64,000 nucleotides of DNA, taken from Porphyra umbilicalis (Eukaryota > Rhodophyta > Bangiophyceae > Bangiales > Bangiaceae). The DNA is taken from assembly GCA_002049455.2 (NCBI GenBank), contig KV918824.1:124001-188000 (forward strand), read 5' to 3'. A model generated the notes under the pieces. It worked only from the letters and a program-made list of their open reading frames with translations. It ran no database searches and was not told the DNA's origin. A program made the translations under genes and the position numbers. Within the stretch, counting starts at the first letter, position 1. Every line of letters starts with the position of its first letter. Below, piece by piece: positions 20,094 through 31,006 of this stretch.

Positions 20094-20942
20094 ATGATCC
20101 CCGACGCCCTCCTCCGCGCCGCCCGCCGCACCCGCGCCGCCGACGCGGCGGCGGCGGCGGCGGGCGACGGCGCACGGCGGGCGGGGACCCCCCCCCCCCC
20201 GCGGCGGCGGGTCCCCCCGACGCGGCCGTCGCTGCCGCCGCCGCGGCGGCAGCGGCGGCGGCGGCGGCGGCGGCGCGCACGCCCCGCGGCGGCAGCGGCG
20301 GCGGCGGCGGCGGCGGGGGCACCCCCCCGCCGCCGCGGGTGCCCGCCACCGGCACCGCGCGGCGGGTGCCGCCGCGCCGGTCGGGCGGCGCCGTCGGGCG
20401 GCGGGGGGCGGGTGGTGGGGGGGTCGGCGCCACCCCGCCGCCGCCGCCGCCGTCCGAGGCCGCCGAGCAAGGTACGTGGCGGGGGTGACGCGCGGGGGGG
20501 GGGGGGGGGGGGTGGGGGGGTTGGTGGCTCTGTCGTTTTTTTGTTTTTTTTTTATATTTTTTGCTGCCCGATGAGAACCGAGCGGCTCGCCATTGCGCCG
20601 CCGGGTCGGTGGGGGGTTGCGCGCGGGGTCTGCCGCGTTTTTTTTTTTTTTTTTTTTTTTGCGCGGGCGGCCCGCTCGGTGGGAGAGCGGCCGCTTGCGT
20701 GGCGGTGCCGGCCAGGCCACTCACACGCCCGCCGGTTGGGTTTGTGGCTTGTGCGTGCGGCGGTGGGGTGGCGCGGTGGCGGGTGGACGGACCCCCCCGC
20801 TCCCCCCCTTGTGGCGCGCGCGCACCCGGGGACAGAGGCCATGGCAGAGGCCATGGCGCGGCTGCGGGAGGTCGCCGCCGCCCTCGACGCGGAGGATTGG
20901 ATGTTCCAGCCGCCGTCGGACGACGAGCTGCGGCTGCTGTGA
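20094..20942 (+). CDS. Small unknown protein with conserved-looking acidic C-terminus, one intron
   Basis: The start ATG at 20094 gives MIPDALLRAARRTRAADAAA, followed by Ala/Pro/Gly-rich sequence. The frame changes phase at 13 C (20188-20200). After that it reads smoothly to SEAAEQ at 20471. An intron runs 20472-20835 (GTACGT...GGACAG) and contains a run of ~20 T. The last exon (20836-20942) encodes EAMAEAMARLREVAAALDAEDWMFQPPSDDELRLL and a TGA. The final exon has irregular, helical and acidic composition, unlike the surrounding simple sequence, and joins in phase with the first. Total length is ~165 residues. I do not recognise a family; the EDWMFQPP motif could be a short linear interaction motif. 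Confidence 0.5.
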   Translation: MIPDALLRAARRTRAADAAAAAAGDGARRAGTPPPPRRRVPPTRPSLPPPRRQRRRRRRRRARPAAAAAAAAAAGAPPRRRGCPPPAPRGGCRRAGRAAPSGGGGRVVGGSAPPRRRRRRPRPPSKVRGGGDARGGGGGGGGVGGSVVFLFFFYIFCCPMRTERLAIAPPGRWGVARGVCRVFFFFFFFARAARSVGERPLAWRCRPGHSHARRLGLWLVRAAVGWRGGGWTDPPAPPLVARAHPGTEAMAEAMARLREVAAALDAEDWMFQPPSDDELRLL

Positions 20943-21064
20943 TGGCCCCGGGCGGGTGGGGGGGGGGGGGGGGGGGCCGCGGCGGCGGCGGCCGCCGCGC
21001 CGCGCCCCGCGCACGTCGGCAGACCGCACGCGCGCCGGCGACCCGTGCCGCCGCACTCGTCATT

Positions 21065-21106
<42 letters not shown>

Positions 21107-22548
21107 GGCCCACCCGCTGGGGGGGCGCACAGCGTCGGCCGCGGCTGGGCGGTGCGGCGACCGCCGCCGGCGCCGACGCGAGCCGACCGGCGGGTGGGCG
21201 TGGGCCGTGGGGGGCGGCGGAAGCGGGGGCGCGCTGCCGGCCCACCGCGAGCCCCCGGGCGGCGCGTCGGCGCGCAGGGGCACTGGGCGAGCGCGGGGTG
21301 GCGGCCGCGCGGGGGAGGGATCCATGGTCAACGGGTCGTGTTTGGGTCGTGAGCCCGTCCAAACACGCGCCGCTTTCACCCTACACGCGCGTCGCCTCCC
21401 GTCTCGGCCCATCGCCACCCCCTTTGCCGTCACGACCGGTGCCGCCCTTGCCGTTGCCACCTCCCCCCCACCCCGCCCGCGCCACTGTATCCCACTGTCC
21501 CTCTGTTGTCCGCCTGACCTCCTCGCTGGCGCCACCTCCCGCATCCGCGCGCGGTCGCCACCTCACCGCCACCGGCCTTCGTCGCCCCCGGCCGTCACCA
21601 CGTCCAGCCCCCCCCGCCCCCATCTCCATCCGTTCCACCGTCCCCACCTCCAGCTCCCCTTGTGCTCCCACTTCCAGCTCCCCCATCGTTCGGTCCCACT
21701 GCCGTCCCCACCCCCAACTCCACAGCAGTCCGCACCTCTTGAGAAGTTTCACAACCGTCGCCAGCAGACATCGCAGAAGCGGCTCTAATATTCACAGATA
21801 CGTATGTGAGGCAAATGTCGTGGTCCACCTGCCAAAATTCAGCATAAATTTTAATCCAAATAGCACTTTTCTGTTCTCTTGGCACAGGTTGAGCATGTTT
21901 TCGGTCAAAGTAATCCTCTTGGCTGGTTCTTGGCCAGGGTGAGCAGAACAACAACTGAGATGGTCCCGCATCGATCACGTGAACTTGCTGCGGATAATCC
22001 GTGGAGCAGTCGTGAGTCGAATACCAATTATAGCCCCTTATTTACAATGGAATAATGGATTTTAGCAGAGACACGGATCTTCATTTCGACACACAGTGTG
22101 AGGACGCCCCCTTGGGACAAAACTGTGAATTCTCTCTCGATTCGGCGTTGTCCCCGCACACGCAACCTGGCGACAATGCTCACCTTTTTTTCTCGTATAT
22201 TTTTTACCATCTCATCGTGCTGCTCCCTGGCGGTGCCTCGTATGTGGTGAGTGGTGCCAGTTGCTCCAACTTGTTGCTCACCACATTTTTTTGACAACGG
22301 TCCGCTCTTCGTGCCACTCAGACTATGGTGGCCGCCTCCACCATTGCTGACCTCCTATGCTGTGACCAAGTCCATTGCTGGCGGCAACTCATTCATGGCG
22401 CGCACTCATGTTCTGACCATCTGCCCGTGTTCTCTTCCTCCATCGCTCCGTCTGGTGCTCTATTGTGCTCGTGAAATGGTGGTGATATGGATTGCGTGTC
22501 CGACGTTGGTATGCAGGCGTGGGCATTGTGGCCGCTGCTGCAGACACC
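20943..22548. other. Spacer: GC-rich with triplet repeat, then AT-richer DNA
   Basis: 20943-21350 is very GC-rich, with a (GGC)n tract at ~21067-21103. 21370-21750 is pyrimidine-rich on the + strand. 21780-22500 is AT-richer, and short frames such as 22055-22294 show no recognisable protein. No RNA gene is seen. Confidence 0.5.
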
Positions 22549-24444
22549 ATGCAGCCGGATGCGACTGGGCATGGCGCGGGTGGCAGCTCGGGTGACCAGG
22601 GCGGCTCGCAGAGAAACACTGCAACCGGTCCAGCTCAAGCGTCTGCGTCCTGCTCATCTCCAGGTGTTTCAAGAAAGAGACCCCGCTCGCAACATCCTAT
22701 CGGTGACGATGGTGCTGGCACTCAAGAAGGTGGACGCGTTCCTGCTGTTCTCCCACTGGGCAGTCAACCAGTGCCCGATGCCATACAGGGAGGCGTACAG
22801 AACGTGTTCAACGATGCAATGGTACGTGGGCTGCCCTGTCTCTTTATTCTGTTTACTGTGGTGGCTTGGGTAGGAGCTACTCGTGTAGCTTGCTGAGTCT
22901 GCCCCGGAAGCCACACTGACTCTCCATCCATTTCTATCACTTTCTGTGATCCATTGCTTCGGTACACTCGGGAGGACCTCTTGATGCTCCTGTTGTAGAA
23001 GGTCAGCGCGGTGCTTGCCAAGTTGTCCACCACGGACCTGGCCTCGTTCACGCGGATGTACAGCCCGGACTTTCTAAAGAGCGCTTCCCTCCCTCTTCTT
23101 GGCAGCGATACCAACCTCAACCTGGCCTTTGACGTGGCGATACACAACGCCCACGTGACGGACGACGACCCCCGCCGCTTTTTGGTTGTCAAAGGGGTGC
23201 CTGGGTCAGGCAAAACGCGTTTGGGGTACGAGGTGCTCCGCATGTGGGACGACCCTGACCGTCTTGGGAAGCTCGCCGGCGCTCTAGGTCATCCAGTACA
23301 CCTTGTACGGCTGTTTTCGGACTTCAACAACGGTGGTCGCTTCTTGGAAGACGTGGACGGCGACAACATGGCCCAGAATCTTGGCGCTCGATTGGCAAGT
23401 CAAGCCCTCGGCGTGCCGCTGGACTCGGTTAAGATACTGAGTGGGGGGTCGCTGACGGGGCTGACCGTCGCTAATGTGCTGGGTGTGGCGTTGCAACGAA
23501 TGGAGGCCAAGCTGCACCCTTCAATTCCCGCGTCGGCGGCCGGTGGTCGTGGTGGTGTGCATGCGGCTGTCGACCCCCCTTCTGCCAAAATGGTCTTCTT
23601 GGTCGCCGTGCACCTCGATGAGTACCAGGTCTACATGTCCCATCTGGCGCTGTGCCGTCGGACCAAGCAAGGTCAGATGAGCTCCACCGACAGTGTGGAC
23701 TACGCGCGGTGGGCATTCAAGCAGATGCTGAGCGCGCTAAACCACTTTGCTCGTTCTTCTGTCGTTCAAGATCGCTGGCGGGTCATCCTTCTTCCCATCG
23801 TCTCCGGGACGCCGGTGCTCGGCGTTCCAATGCTTGCAACGGACAAGCTCGCGCAACGCCTGCTGTCCCCCGCCATCCTGGATCGCACCTCGGCCGAGCA
23901 GCTTGTTGCTTCGGTGTTTACTTCCCGGTGTCTCTCGGATGCCTTTTCCGAGCTGGACGGGGCTAGGGAGGTCGTGCTGTCCGCGCTGCGCCGCGGCGCT
24001 GCGAGATTGGCGATTGGGGACTCCGGGTTTCGGCCGCGGCTGTTGGTCAACTTGGGTCAGAATGCTCGGGGGCAGACCGAGCGGATCGCAGCGGCATGTC
24101 AGGCGGAGAAAGGGGTCATTCCGGACGTGGCCAGCTGCCTCTCTTCGGTGGATTGGCGGGCAGCTCGGGACTCTGTGGCCGTGGTCTTTCACGGGATTGT
24201 TGGTATAAGCGGGGCGCAGAAGCGTGCCCTTGTGAAGGCGGCGTTGTTGCAGACGCCGATCAGATTTGTCTTCGATGTGGACGAGCAACCAGGGACCCTG
24301 GAGGAGAAGGCGCTGCAAGCTGGCGAAGCGGCGGGCCTCGTGCACCTTGATACAACGGCGGATGAGGACTATCGCGTCGTGCGCATGCCCCTGATGCAGG
24401 TCAAGGAGTGGGGGACTGTCGACTTCCTTCCCCCGGCTTATTAG
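22549..24444 (+). CDS. P-loop NTPase of unknown family, one intron
   Basis: CDS is exon 22549-22821, intron 22822-22998 (GTACGT...TTGTAG), exon 22999-24444. The product is 572 residues. Residues 1-91 are polar and disordered-looking, with a basic patch (SRKRPRSQ) that could be a nuclear signal. Walker A is GVPGSGKT at 157-164 (Lys163, Thr164). Walker B is VFLVAVHLDEYQ with Asp298-Glu299. Between them lies SGGSLTGLTVANVLGVAL; a helical C-terminal half follows. The layout recalls STAND-like or Crinkler/RHS-type NTPases, but no diagnostic N- or C-terminal domain is seen, so the role is unknown. The downstream repeat frame (24715 onward) is on the same strand. The ATG at 22549 is the first in frame after an upstream stretch of normal composition. 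Confidence 0.72.
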
Positions 24445-24714
24445 TTATTAGGGGAGCGGGGCAGTTCCTTGTTTGTTCGGGGGTCAAGCGGCGTGATGTT
24501 GTTTTCCTGCCCCCGTCGTTGCCGAGGACGACCTGGACGACTTCTCGAACTGACTGCCCTGGATATCGCCGACGAGCCAACTGTGTGAATTTGCGGTGTG
24601 GTTCTGCCTCGGTTCCCACTGCTCCCTCATCGGCCGAGCTTAACGACAAGGAGCCCCAGGCAAAGACGCAGAGGCAAGGCTGACAGCACTCCGTCGCCGA
24701 CTTTACCCCCGCCG

Positions 24715-26363
24715 ATGAGCTGGTGGCCGCGCGGGGAGCGGGCACCTGGCGTTGGGTGTTGCTCGGGGGGGGACCTCGCTGTGGGCGTGTGCCTGGGTTT
24801 AGGTGTGCCCCCGCCGTTACCGTACGCCAATTCGGCGCGCGTCGGCGTCGACAGTTCCGGCGGCATTGGCCGCGACGCTGCTGTTGCCCGCTCGCGATTT
24901 GGCGGGAGGCAGGGGGAGGAGCAGCCCACGCCGACTATGCCGGCGGCGTTGGCCGCGTCACCGCCGACGTCCACTGGCGAGTCGGCGGTTGTCGGGGAGG
25001 GGGGCAACGTGGGGGCGCGCGTGCTGGCGGCATCGGGCACGTCGCCGCTGTCGGCCGCCGGTGAGTCACCGGTTTTTTCGGGCGGCGGCGCCTTGGCGGC
25101 GGGCGTGATGGCGGCACTGCGCGCGTCGCCGCCGCCGCCCGCCGGCGAGTCGCCAGTCGTTGGGGGGGGGGCAACGTGAGGGCGCGTGTGCTGGCGGCGA
25201 CGGGCGCGTCGCCGCCGCCGCTCTCTGACTAGTCTCCGGTCGCTGAGGGGGGCAGCGATGCAGGGGCGCGCGTGTTTGCGGCGCTGTCCGCGTCGGCGCC
25301 GCTGCCCGCCGGCGAATTGGTGGTTGTTGGGGGTGGCAGGAACGTGGGGGCGCGCGTGCTTGTGGCGCCGGGCGTGTCGCCGTCGCCGCCCGCCGGCGAG
25401 TCGGCGGCTGTAGGGGGCGGCGACAACGTTGGGGCGCGCGTGCTGGCCGCCCTGGCTGCGTCGCCGCGGTTGAGTGCCGGCGAGTTGGTGGCGGTTGGGG
25501 GCGGCGGCAACGTGGCGGCGCGCGTGCTGGCGGCGTCGGCCGCGTCGCGGCCGCCGCCCGCGGGCGAGTCGGCGGTCGTCGAGGGCGGCAGCGCCTTGGT
25601 GGCAGGCGTACTGGCGGCACTGCGCGCGTCGCCGCCGCCGCCATCCGAGGAGTTGCCGGTCGTTGGGGGGGGCAGCGATGCTGGGGCGCACGTGTTTGCG
25701 GCGCTGGCCGCGTCGCCGCCGCCGCCTTCTGGCGAGTCGGCGGTTGTGGAGGGCGGCGGGAACGTGGGGGCGCGCGTGCTGGCGTCGCCGGGCGCATCGC
25801 CGCTGCTGGCCGCCGGCGAGTCGGCGGTTGTCTGGGAGCGAGGCGACGGCAGCGGCAACGTGGCGGCGGGCGTGTTTGCGGCGTTGGCCGCGTCGGCGCC
25901 GCCGCCCGCCGGCGAGTCGGCGGCTGTTGGCGGCGGCGGCAATGTTGGCGCCCGCGTGTTGGCGGCGCGGGTCGCGTCGCCGCGGTCGAGCGCCGACGAG
26001 TCGGCGGAGGTCTGGGGGGGCAATGACGTGGGGGCGCGCGTGCTGGCGGCGCTGGCCGCGTCGCCGCCACCGGCCGTCGGCGACTCGGCGGCCTCGTTGT
26101 GGGGGCGCCAGCTGGTGGCGGACGCGTTGGTCGACGCCACGCTAGTGGCCGCCGTGCTGACGTTGTTCCCCTAGGTCGGCGTGTTTTTGGCCGCGGTGCG
26201 GATGAGCTCGGGGGTGTGGGGGCAGTTGACGGTGGATGTGGGCGAGCAGTCCGCCGTTGCTGTAGACGTCAGTACCGACGAGAGCTTTGAATTGGACATC
26301 GAGATGAGCATGCCATCGACGGCTGAGGACCTCGATGCGATGGACATGGACGAGACGGCGTAG
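24715..26363 (+). CDS. Ala/Pro/Gly minisatellite frame ending in an acidic tail
   Basis: From the ATG at 24715 (MSWWPRGERAPG) ~80 irregular residues lead into tandem 28-residue units of the type LAALAASPPPPAGESAVVGGGGNVGARV. The phase changes once near a run of ten G (25157-25166). The repeat frame meets a TAG at 26172-26174. The same phase then continues for 62 residues of ordinary acidic sequence (SFELDIEMSMPSTAEDLDAMDMDETA) to a TAG at 26361. TTCCCCTAG directly before 26175 also looks like a splice acceptor. The tail may therefore be a last exon rather than a read-through. The tail looks coding; the repeat portion could equally be intronic or non-coding, since the opposite strand is open too. 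Confidence 0.35.
24930..26100. repeat. 84-bp minisatellite array, ~14 diverged units
   Basis: Units share ggcgagtcggcggt(t/c)gt..gggggcggc followed by aacgtgggggcgcgcgtg. They are spaced 84 bp or multiples (28 codons). The unit length equals that of the array at 1-504, though the sequence differs. Both strands have long open frames through it. Confidence 0.85.
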
Positions 26364-27338
26364 TGCCGTCACTGTTTTTTGTTCTGTTCGTCTCCCTACC
26401 CGTTTTCCCTGTCTTCTCCAGGCGCACCATCACACGCTGTCCACGCCTCAGCCCACGGCCCCCTCTAAGACAGTGCTCACACACGTCCACCGTCGCCGTC
26501 ATTCCGCAGTCCGCCGCGCGTGCTGGGCGATCATCATCAGAAACCTGCGCTCACCGGTCAGACCGGCAGCGACAGCGCTCGCTGTTCGACTGCTGCGCAT
26601 CGGGCCGCATCGATTGGATTTAGATGGAGAAAACACGAAGGCGGACAATACGGTCCGCGTCGGTGATTGGCGGTAGGAGGGTCTGCATCTTGCAGCTGAG
26701 TTCTCAGCTATGTACTGTGGCGCATGATGATATTCAGCCGAGTCATCCGCTGTCGGCTGTACTGGTCACAATGGCCAAAATCGCCTGTGTGCGCCCTCAC
26801 CCGTATACAAAGCAGTCCCGGTGGGTGGCTATAGATTTTCAGCCACGTGGCCAGTTCCTCAACCCACTTGCACAATACCGAATTGGGCGCCGTGCTGTCG
26901 TCCGCGGGTGTGCGGGAGGGGGGGGGGGCCAGATGAGGCTGGAGGGGGTTGCCCCCGGCATTGCTGTTTTTTTCCCTAATCGGAGCCACTCCGGCAGTGG
27001 AGTGGGCCAGGGTGGTCCACGAGCCGTTTTGGTGGCCGCAGGCGAGGCTGGCATCCAGCCGTGCAGCGCGGCGGCGCACCTGCCCGCTTTGCTGGCGACA
27101 GCGAACGACGTGTGGGCGGGGGGGTGGCGATCGTCCGCGTACCACTCGATCTGGGGCATCCCTGGCGTTTGTCGGGTCGGCCGTGGGCTCGGCTGGCGGC
27201 TGTTGTGTCGTGTTTTCCACCCGTTGCTGTAGGGGGTGCTCCTATCGCCGCTGCCGCTGACGCCGTCGCTGCTACCGCTGCCCTCGACAGCTCTGCCGTT
27301 ACTAGCATTGCCGGGTTGGCACCACCACCGCAGCCGTC
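26364..27338. other. Spacer upstream of RAD23 carrying part of a dispersed repeat
   Basis: 26731-26800 is a diverged inverted copy of 55307-55370. The rest shows no gene; a G run lies near 26921. The RAD23 promoter must lie near the 3' end of this stretch. Confidence 0.5.
26731..26800 (-). repeat. Dispersed repeat copy A (partner 55307-55370)
   Basis: On the minus strand it contains GTGAGGGCGCACACAGGCGA, then TTTGGCCATTGTGACCAGTA and CAGCCGACAGC, matching the copy near 55.3 kb at roughly 85 percent by eye. It may be part of an old non-autonomous element. Confidence 0.7.
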
Positions 27339-29015
27339 ATGAAGTTGACCATGAAGACCCTGGCGGGCAAGACCTTCACGGTCGAAGCCGAAGCATCCGA
27401 CACGGTACGTGCCAGGTAACCTGTTTTCTCCGATTTGAGTGGTGCTGTCGACGAATCCAACGTTGGTGCCCTCCCGCCGGGGGGACGGCGCGGTGTGTGG
27501 GGCGGGGAGGTGGGACGGGACCGCTTTGGTTGTCGCTTGCTGTGCGGCGAAGCAGTGCGTTGATGGGCAGCCGGGGGCAGGTGCGGTCGGTGCGCAGAGA
27601 GGCAGGCGTGGATATACAGGAACCGCCATCGATGCGGTTTGTGCGAGGCCTGCATTTCTAACCGCCATGTGTACAACGTTTGTGTCCATTGCTGCATTCT
27701 TTGTATTGGACGTACTCATTTTTCTCCGTGGTTGGCACCCATTTGCCCTGCTCCATAGGTGGATGCGTTGAAGAAAAAGGTGGCGGAAGCGCAAGGCAAC
27801 AGTGATGCGGACCCGCTTGCGTATCGTCTGGTCCACGCTGGTAACGTGTTGTCTTCCCACGATGCAACGCTTGCTAGCGTTGGCGTCTCCGACTCGGGCT
27901 TCATCGTCGTCATGCCGCCCAGGAAAGTGGCACCTAAGAAGGTGGCCCCCGCTGCCAAGCCCGCTGCTGCTGCTGCTGCCTCTGCGACGCCGGCGACCCC
28001 CGCTGCGGCACCGGCTTCGGGAACAGACAATGCCGCCGCGGCCGTCGCGGCCGCCGCGCCCGTCGCCGCGGCGGGGGCTAGCCCTGGCAACGACTTGGTC
28101 GTTGGCTCCCAGTACGAGGCGAGCGTGAGCCAGCTATGCGATATGGGCTTCGCCGAAGATCAAGTCAAGGCGGCCTTGCGTGCGGCTTTTAACAATCCGG
28201 AGCGGGCGGTGGAGTACCTGTCCAACGGCATCCCGCAGTCGGCCGTGGAGGAGGCACCTGCTGTGGTGCCGGCGGCTCCGGTTGGCTCTGCTACCGGCGC
28301 TGCCACGCCCGCTGCTATGGACATGGACGCGCCTTCTTCGGGCACCCAGCAAGCGTCTGGGGGTGAAGCTGCGACCGCTGCCCCGGCTGCGGATGCAGCC
28401 ACCACCACGCCCTCTCCCCCCGTGGCTGCAGCCGCGGACACTCCTTTTGAGATGTTTAGGGGCGGCGGCGGTGGCGGGGCTGGCGGCGGTGGTACCGGGC
28501 AGCTCGACTTCCTGCGCCGTCTGCCGCAGTTCAACCTCATGCGCCGGATGATCCATACCAACCAGGCGCTCCTGCAGCCGCTGCTCCAACAGTTGCGACA
28601 AACCAACCCGTCTCTCTTCCAGGTGATCAACTCCAACCAGCAGGAGTTCCTGCGCCTCCTCAATGAACCCGTGTCGGAGAGCGACAGCATGAGTGAGCTG
28701 ATGCGCCATCTGTCACCTGACGAGGCCGCGTCCATGGCAGGTGGTGACGGAGCGGGCGGGGCCCCACCGCCGGGTTACATCACCGTGACGCCTGAGGAGG
28801 CCGAGCAGATTGATCGGCTGGTGACACTGGTTGGGCCAATGGGCGTCGGTCGCAACGCGGTGCTCCAAGCGTGGTTGGCGTGCGAGAAGGACGAGGCGCT
28901 GGCGGCCAACTATTTATTGGACAACGCGGCGGACCTGGCAGAGGCGGAGGACGGGGGGGGCGAGGGCGACGGGTCTCCGCCTCTGCCGCCGGCACCAACA
29001 GGAGGTGCTCCGTAA
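27339..29015 (+). CDS. RAD23: RAD23 ubiquitin-receptor / nucleotide-excision-repair protein
   Basis: CDS is exon 27339-27404, intron 27405-27758 (GTACGT...CATAG), exon 27759-29015. The product is 440 residues. RAD23 shuttles ubiquitinated proteins to the proteasome and stabilises XPC/Rad4 in DNA repair. The ubiquitin-like domain is ~1-76 (MKLTMKTLAGKTFTVE to GFIVVM). UBA1 is ~140-180 (LCDMGFAEDQVKAALRAAFNNPERAVEYL). The XPC-binding/STI1 domain is ~269-330 (LDFLRRLPQFNLMRRMI, LLQQLRQTNPSLFQVI). UBA2 is ~366-412 (EEAEQIDRLVTLVGPMGVGR, AANYLLDNAAD). Order and spacing match the family, with longer Ala/Pro/Thr linkers. The splice falls inside the UBL and is in phase 0. UBA2 has VGPMGVGR where MGF is usual. 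Confidence 0.96.
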
Positions 29016-29388
29016 GCGGGCTGCATTCGGTGTCAGCCACCTACCATCTCCGTCTGCTTTTGTTGTCCGCGTGTGATTGCTACTACTTGTGCGTGGGTGT
29101 GTTTTGTTGTGGTCTTCTCTCCATTCTCTTCATGCTTGTTCTTGTGGTGTGGGTAGACTTCGCCCTTTCTGGTGATGCCCAGTCCTTTGTTTTTTTTTTC
29201 AACACTAGATTGCCATTGAAAGAATGTGGAGCTGCAGCGCGTGCGGACGTCCATTGCTGCGAAACCGTAGCCCGACAACGAATGACAAAAACAGAACGCT
29301 TTGCTTTGAACCAGAACATCCGTTACAAAAGCAGAAGTCGCCACAGCCATCCCACAGAAGACCTAGGATAACAATCAAAACCCTACCA
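29016..29388. other. Convergent spacer, RAD23 and methyltransferase
   Basis: AT-richer sequence of 373 bp holding the 3' ends of both genes. No other feature is seen. Confidence 0.5.
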
Positions 29389-31006
29389 TCACGACTCTGC
29401 CAACACAATCACGGCCTTACGACGCAACTCCCGCACCACGTCCAGGCCCAAACCGCTCGCGGCCACTGCCTCCTTAACGGTGGCGCCGCCCTTGCCATCC
29501 ACGGCAACGGTCAGAAACTTGTGGTCCGCCTCGCTCAGTTCTACCGGCATGTAGTCCCGGTCAAAGAGGAACATAGCCGGCCAACCGTGGGTACACTCTG
29601 AGAGGGACACCTTGGCGGCCAGCAGCGCCTCATCGTCCTCCCAAGAGGAAACCGACACACCCTTGCCGAGGAAGAACTCAAAGTGCGTCACAGACTCGGG
29701 GTCAAGAAGCTCTACCAGGCGATATTGCTCCCGCTCCGGTAGAGCCCGCGCCCGCTCCAGCAGCTCTGGCGCGTTGCCGAGAATTCGCGCCAGGTCAAAG
29801 TTGCCTGGGTTGGAGAAGCCCAAGAAGTCAAGCCCAGACGCATCAATCATCTCAAAAAGGGTGACAATGTCGTAGTCCACCTCGCGCGGGTGCACGTACA
29901 TGTCGGCAAAGGTGGCGTCCCGCTTGTTCTCCTGCGACCAGCGGTTGACCTCTCGCTTGACCAGCCGGTTGTCCTCGGGCAGCTTGTCAAACAGCTCTCG
30001 GCCAATGCGGACGCCCTCCTTGTAGTCAACCGTTTTGCCCCCACGTTCGGGCTGCAGCAGCGAGATGGCCTGCTGCATGAGGGAGATTTCCCACCGCCCG
30101 TGACTGGCGTACACAAACAGATGCAAGATGCCACCGTCGTTCAGCTTGGAAGCCAGTGCCCGCACAGCCCGCAGCGGGTCAGGTGTGTGGTGCACCACTC
30201 CTACACAGTTGATATGGTCAAAGCCGGTGCCGGGCAGGTCTTCCACATCAAAGATGGAGCGGTGCTCAAAGGTAGTGCGTGCCAAGCCTTCCTGTCCAAC
30301 CGACCGGGTCAGCCGGTCCTTGGCCACCGCCAAAGCGCCAGCCGACAGGTCAATCCCCGTCACTGCGGCGGTAGGGTTCAAATGCACCAAGTACTCGGTG
30401 CCGCAGCCAGTGCCGCAGCCGGCGTCGAGGATGCGCAAGGGTGACGGCAGAGGGGTTGGCGCCCGGCCGGTGCAAAAGGCGTACGCAGACGGGTAGTGCC
30501 ACCGCCAGTTATAGCCAACTGGCGCGCCATCAATGAGAGGGTCTACAAACAAAAACAGTCAGCGGCGCAATGGGCGTACGGTGAAAAGAAGTGGCCAGTG
30601 TATAAGAGTCAGCGCACAGAATGTGTCCAGCCAGCCTTCATGCTGAAACGGAGGGCAGCTTACGCGCCAGGAGGCACCGCCAACAGAGACATTAGACACA
30701 CGGCGGCTGGAATCCAGTAGCTTCAAGCCGCCACAAGCGCGAGACGAAAAGACCACCAGATGAGAGAATACTAAACATCCCCGACGTACCTGGCGGGAAA
30801 GGGTAGCTGTCGTAGAGGGCTTCGACCTTGGACGATACCGCCGCATTCGGCTCGTTCTTAGACGTTGCGACCATGGACACAGTCGCCCGAGCTGTCTGGC
30901 GGCTCGAAGCTGCTCTAAGAGTAACCGCCGGCCGAGCGCCCGTAGTCCACGACGCCCGCAGTGGAGTGGCGCCACCCCAAGCGGCAGGAGCCCCGCAAAA
31001 GGCCAT
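29389..31006 (-). CDS. Class I SAM-dependent methyltransferase, cyanobacterial type, with likely transit peptide
   Basis: CDS is exon 31006-30790, intron 30789-30543 (GTACGT...TTGTAG), exon 30542-29389. The product is 456 residues. The first ~48 residues (MAFCGAPAAWGGATPLRASW onward) are Ala/Arg/Ser-rich and poor in acids, like a plastid or mitochondrial transit peptide. ALYDSYPFPPDPLIDGAPVGYNWRW spans the splice; this YPFPP...GYNWRW entry box recalls cyanobacterial methyltransferases. Motif I is ILDAGCGTG (~110-118), with Asp ~137 in GIDLS. The motif IV region is HINCVGVVHHTPDP (~181-196). The substrate is unknown. Plastid-endosymbiont origin is a reasonable inference but was not tested. Confidence 0.85.
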
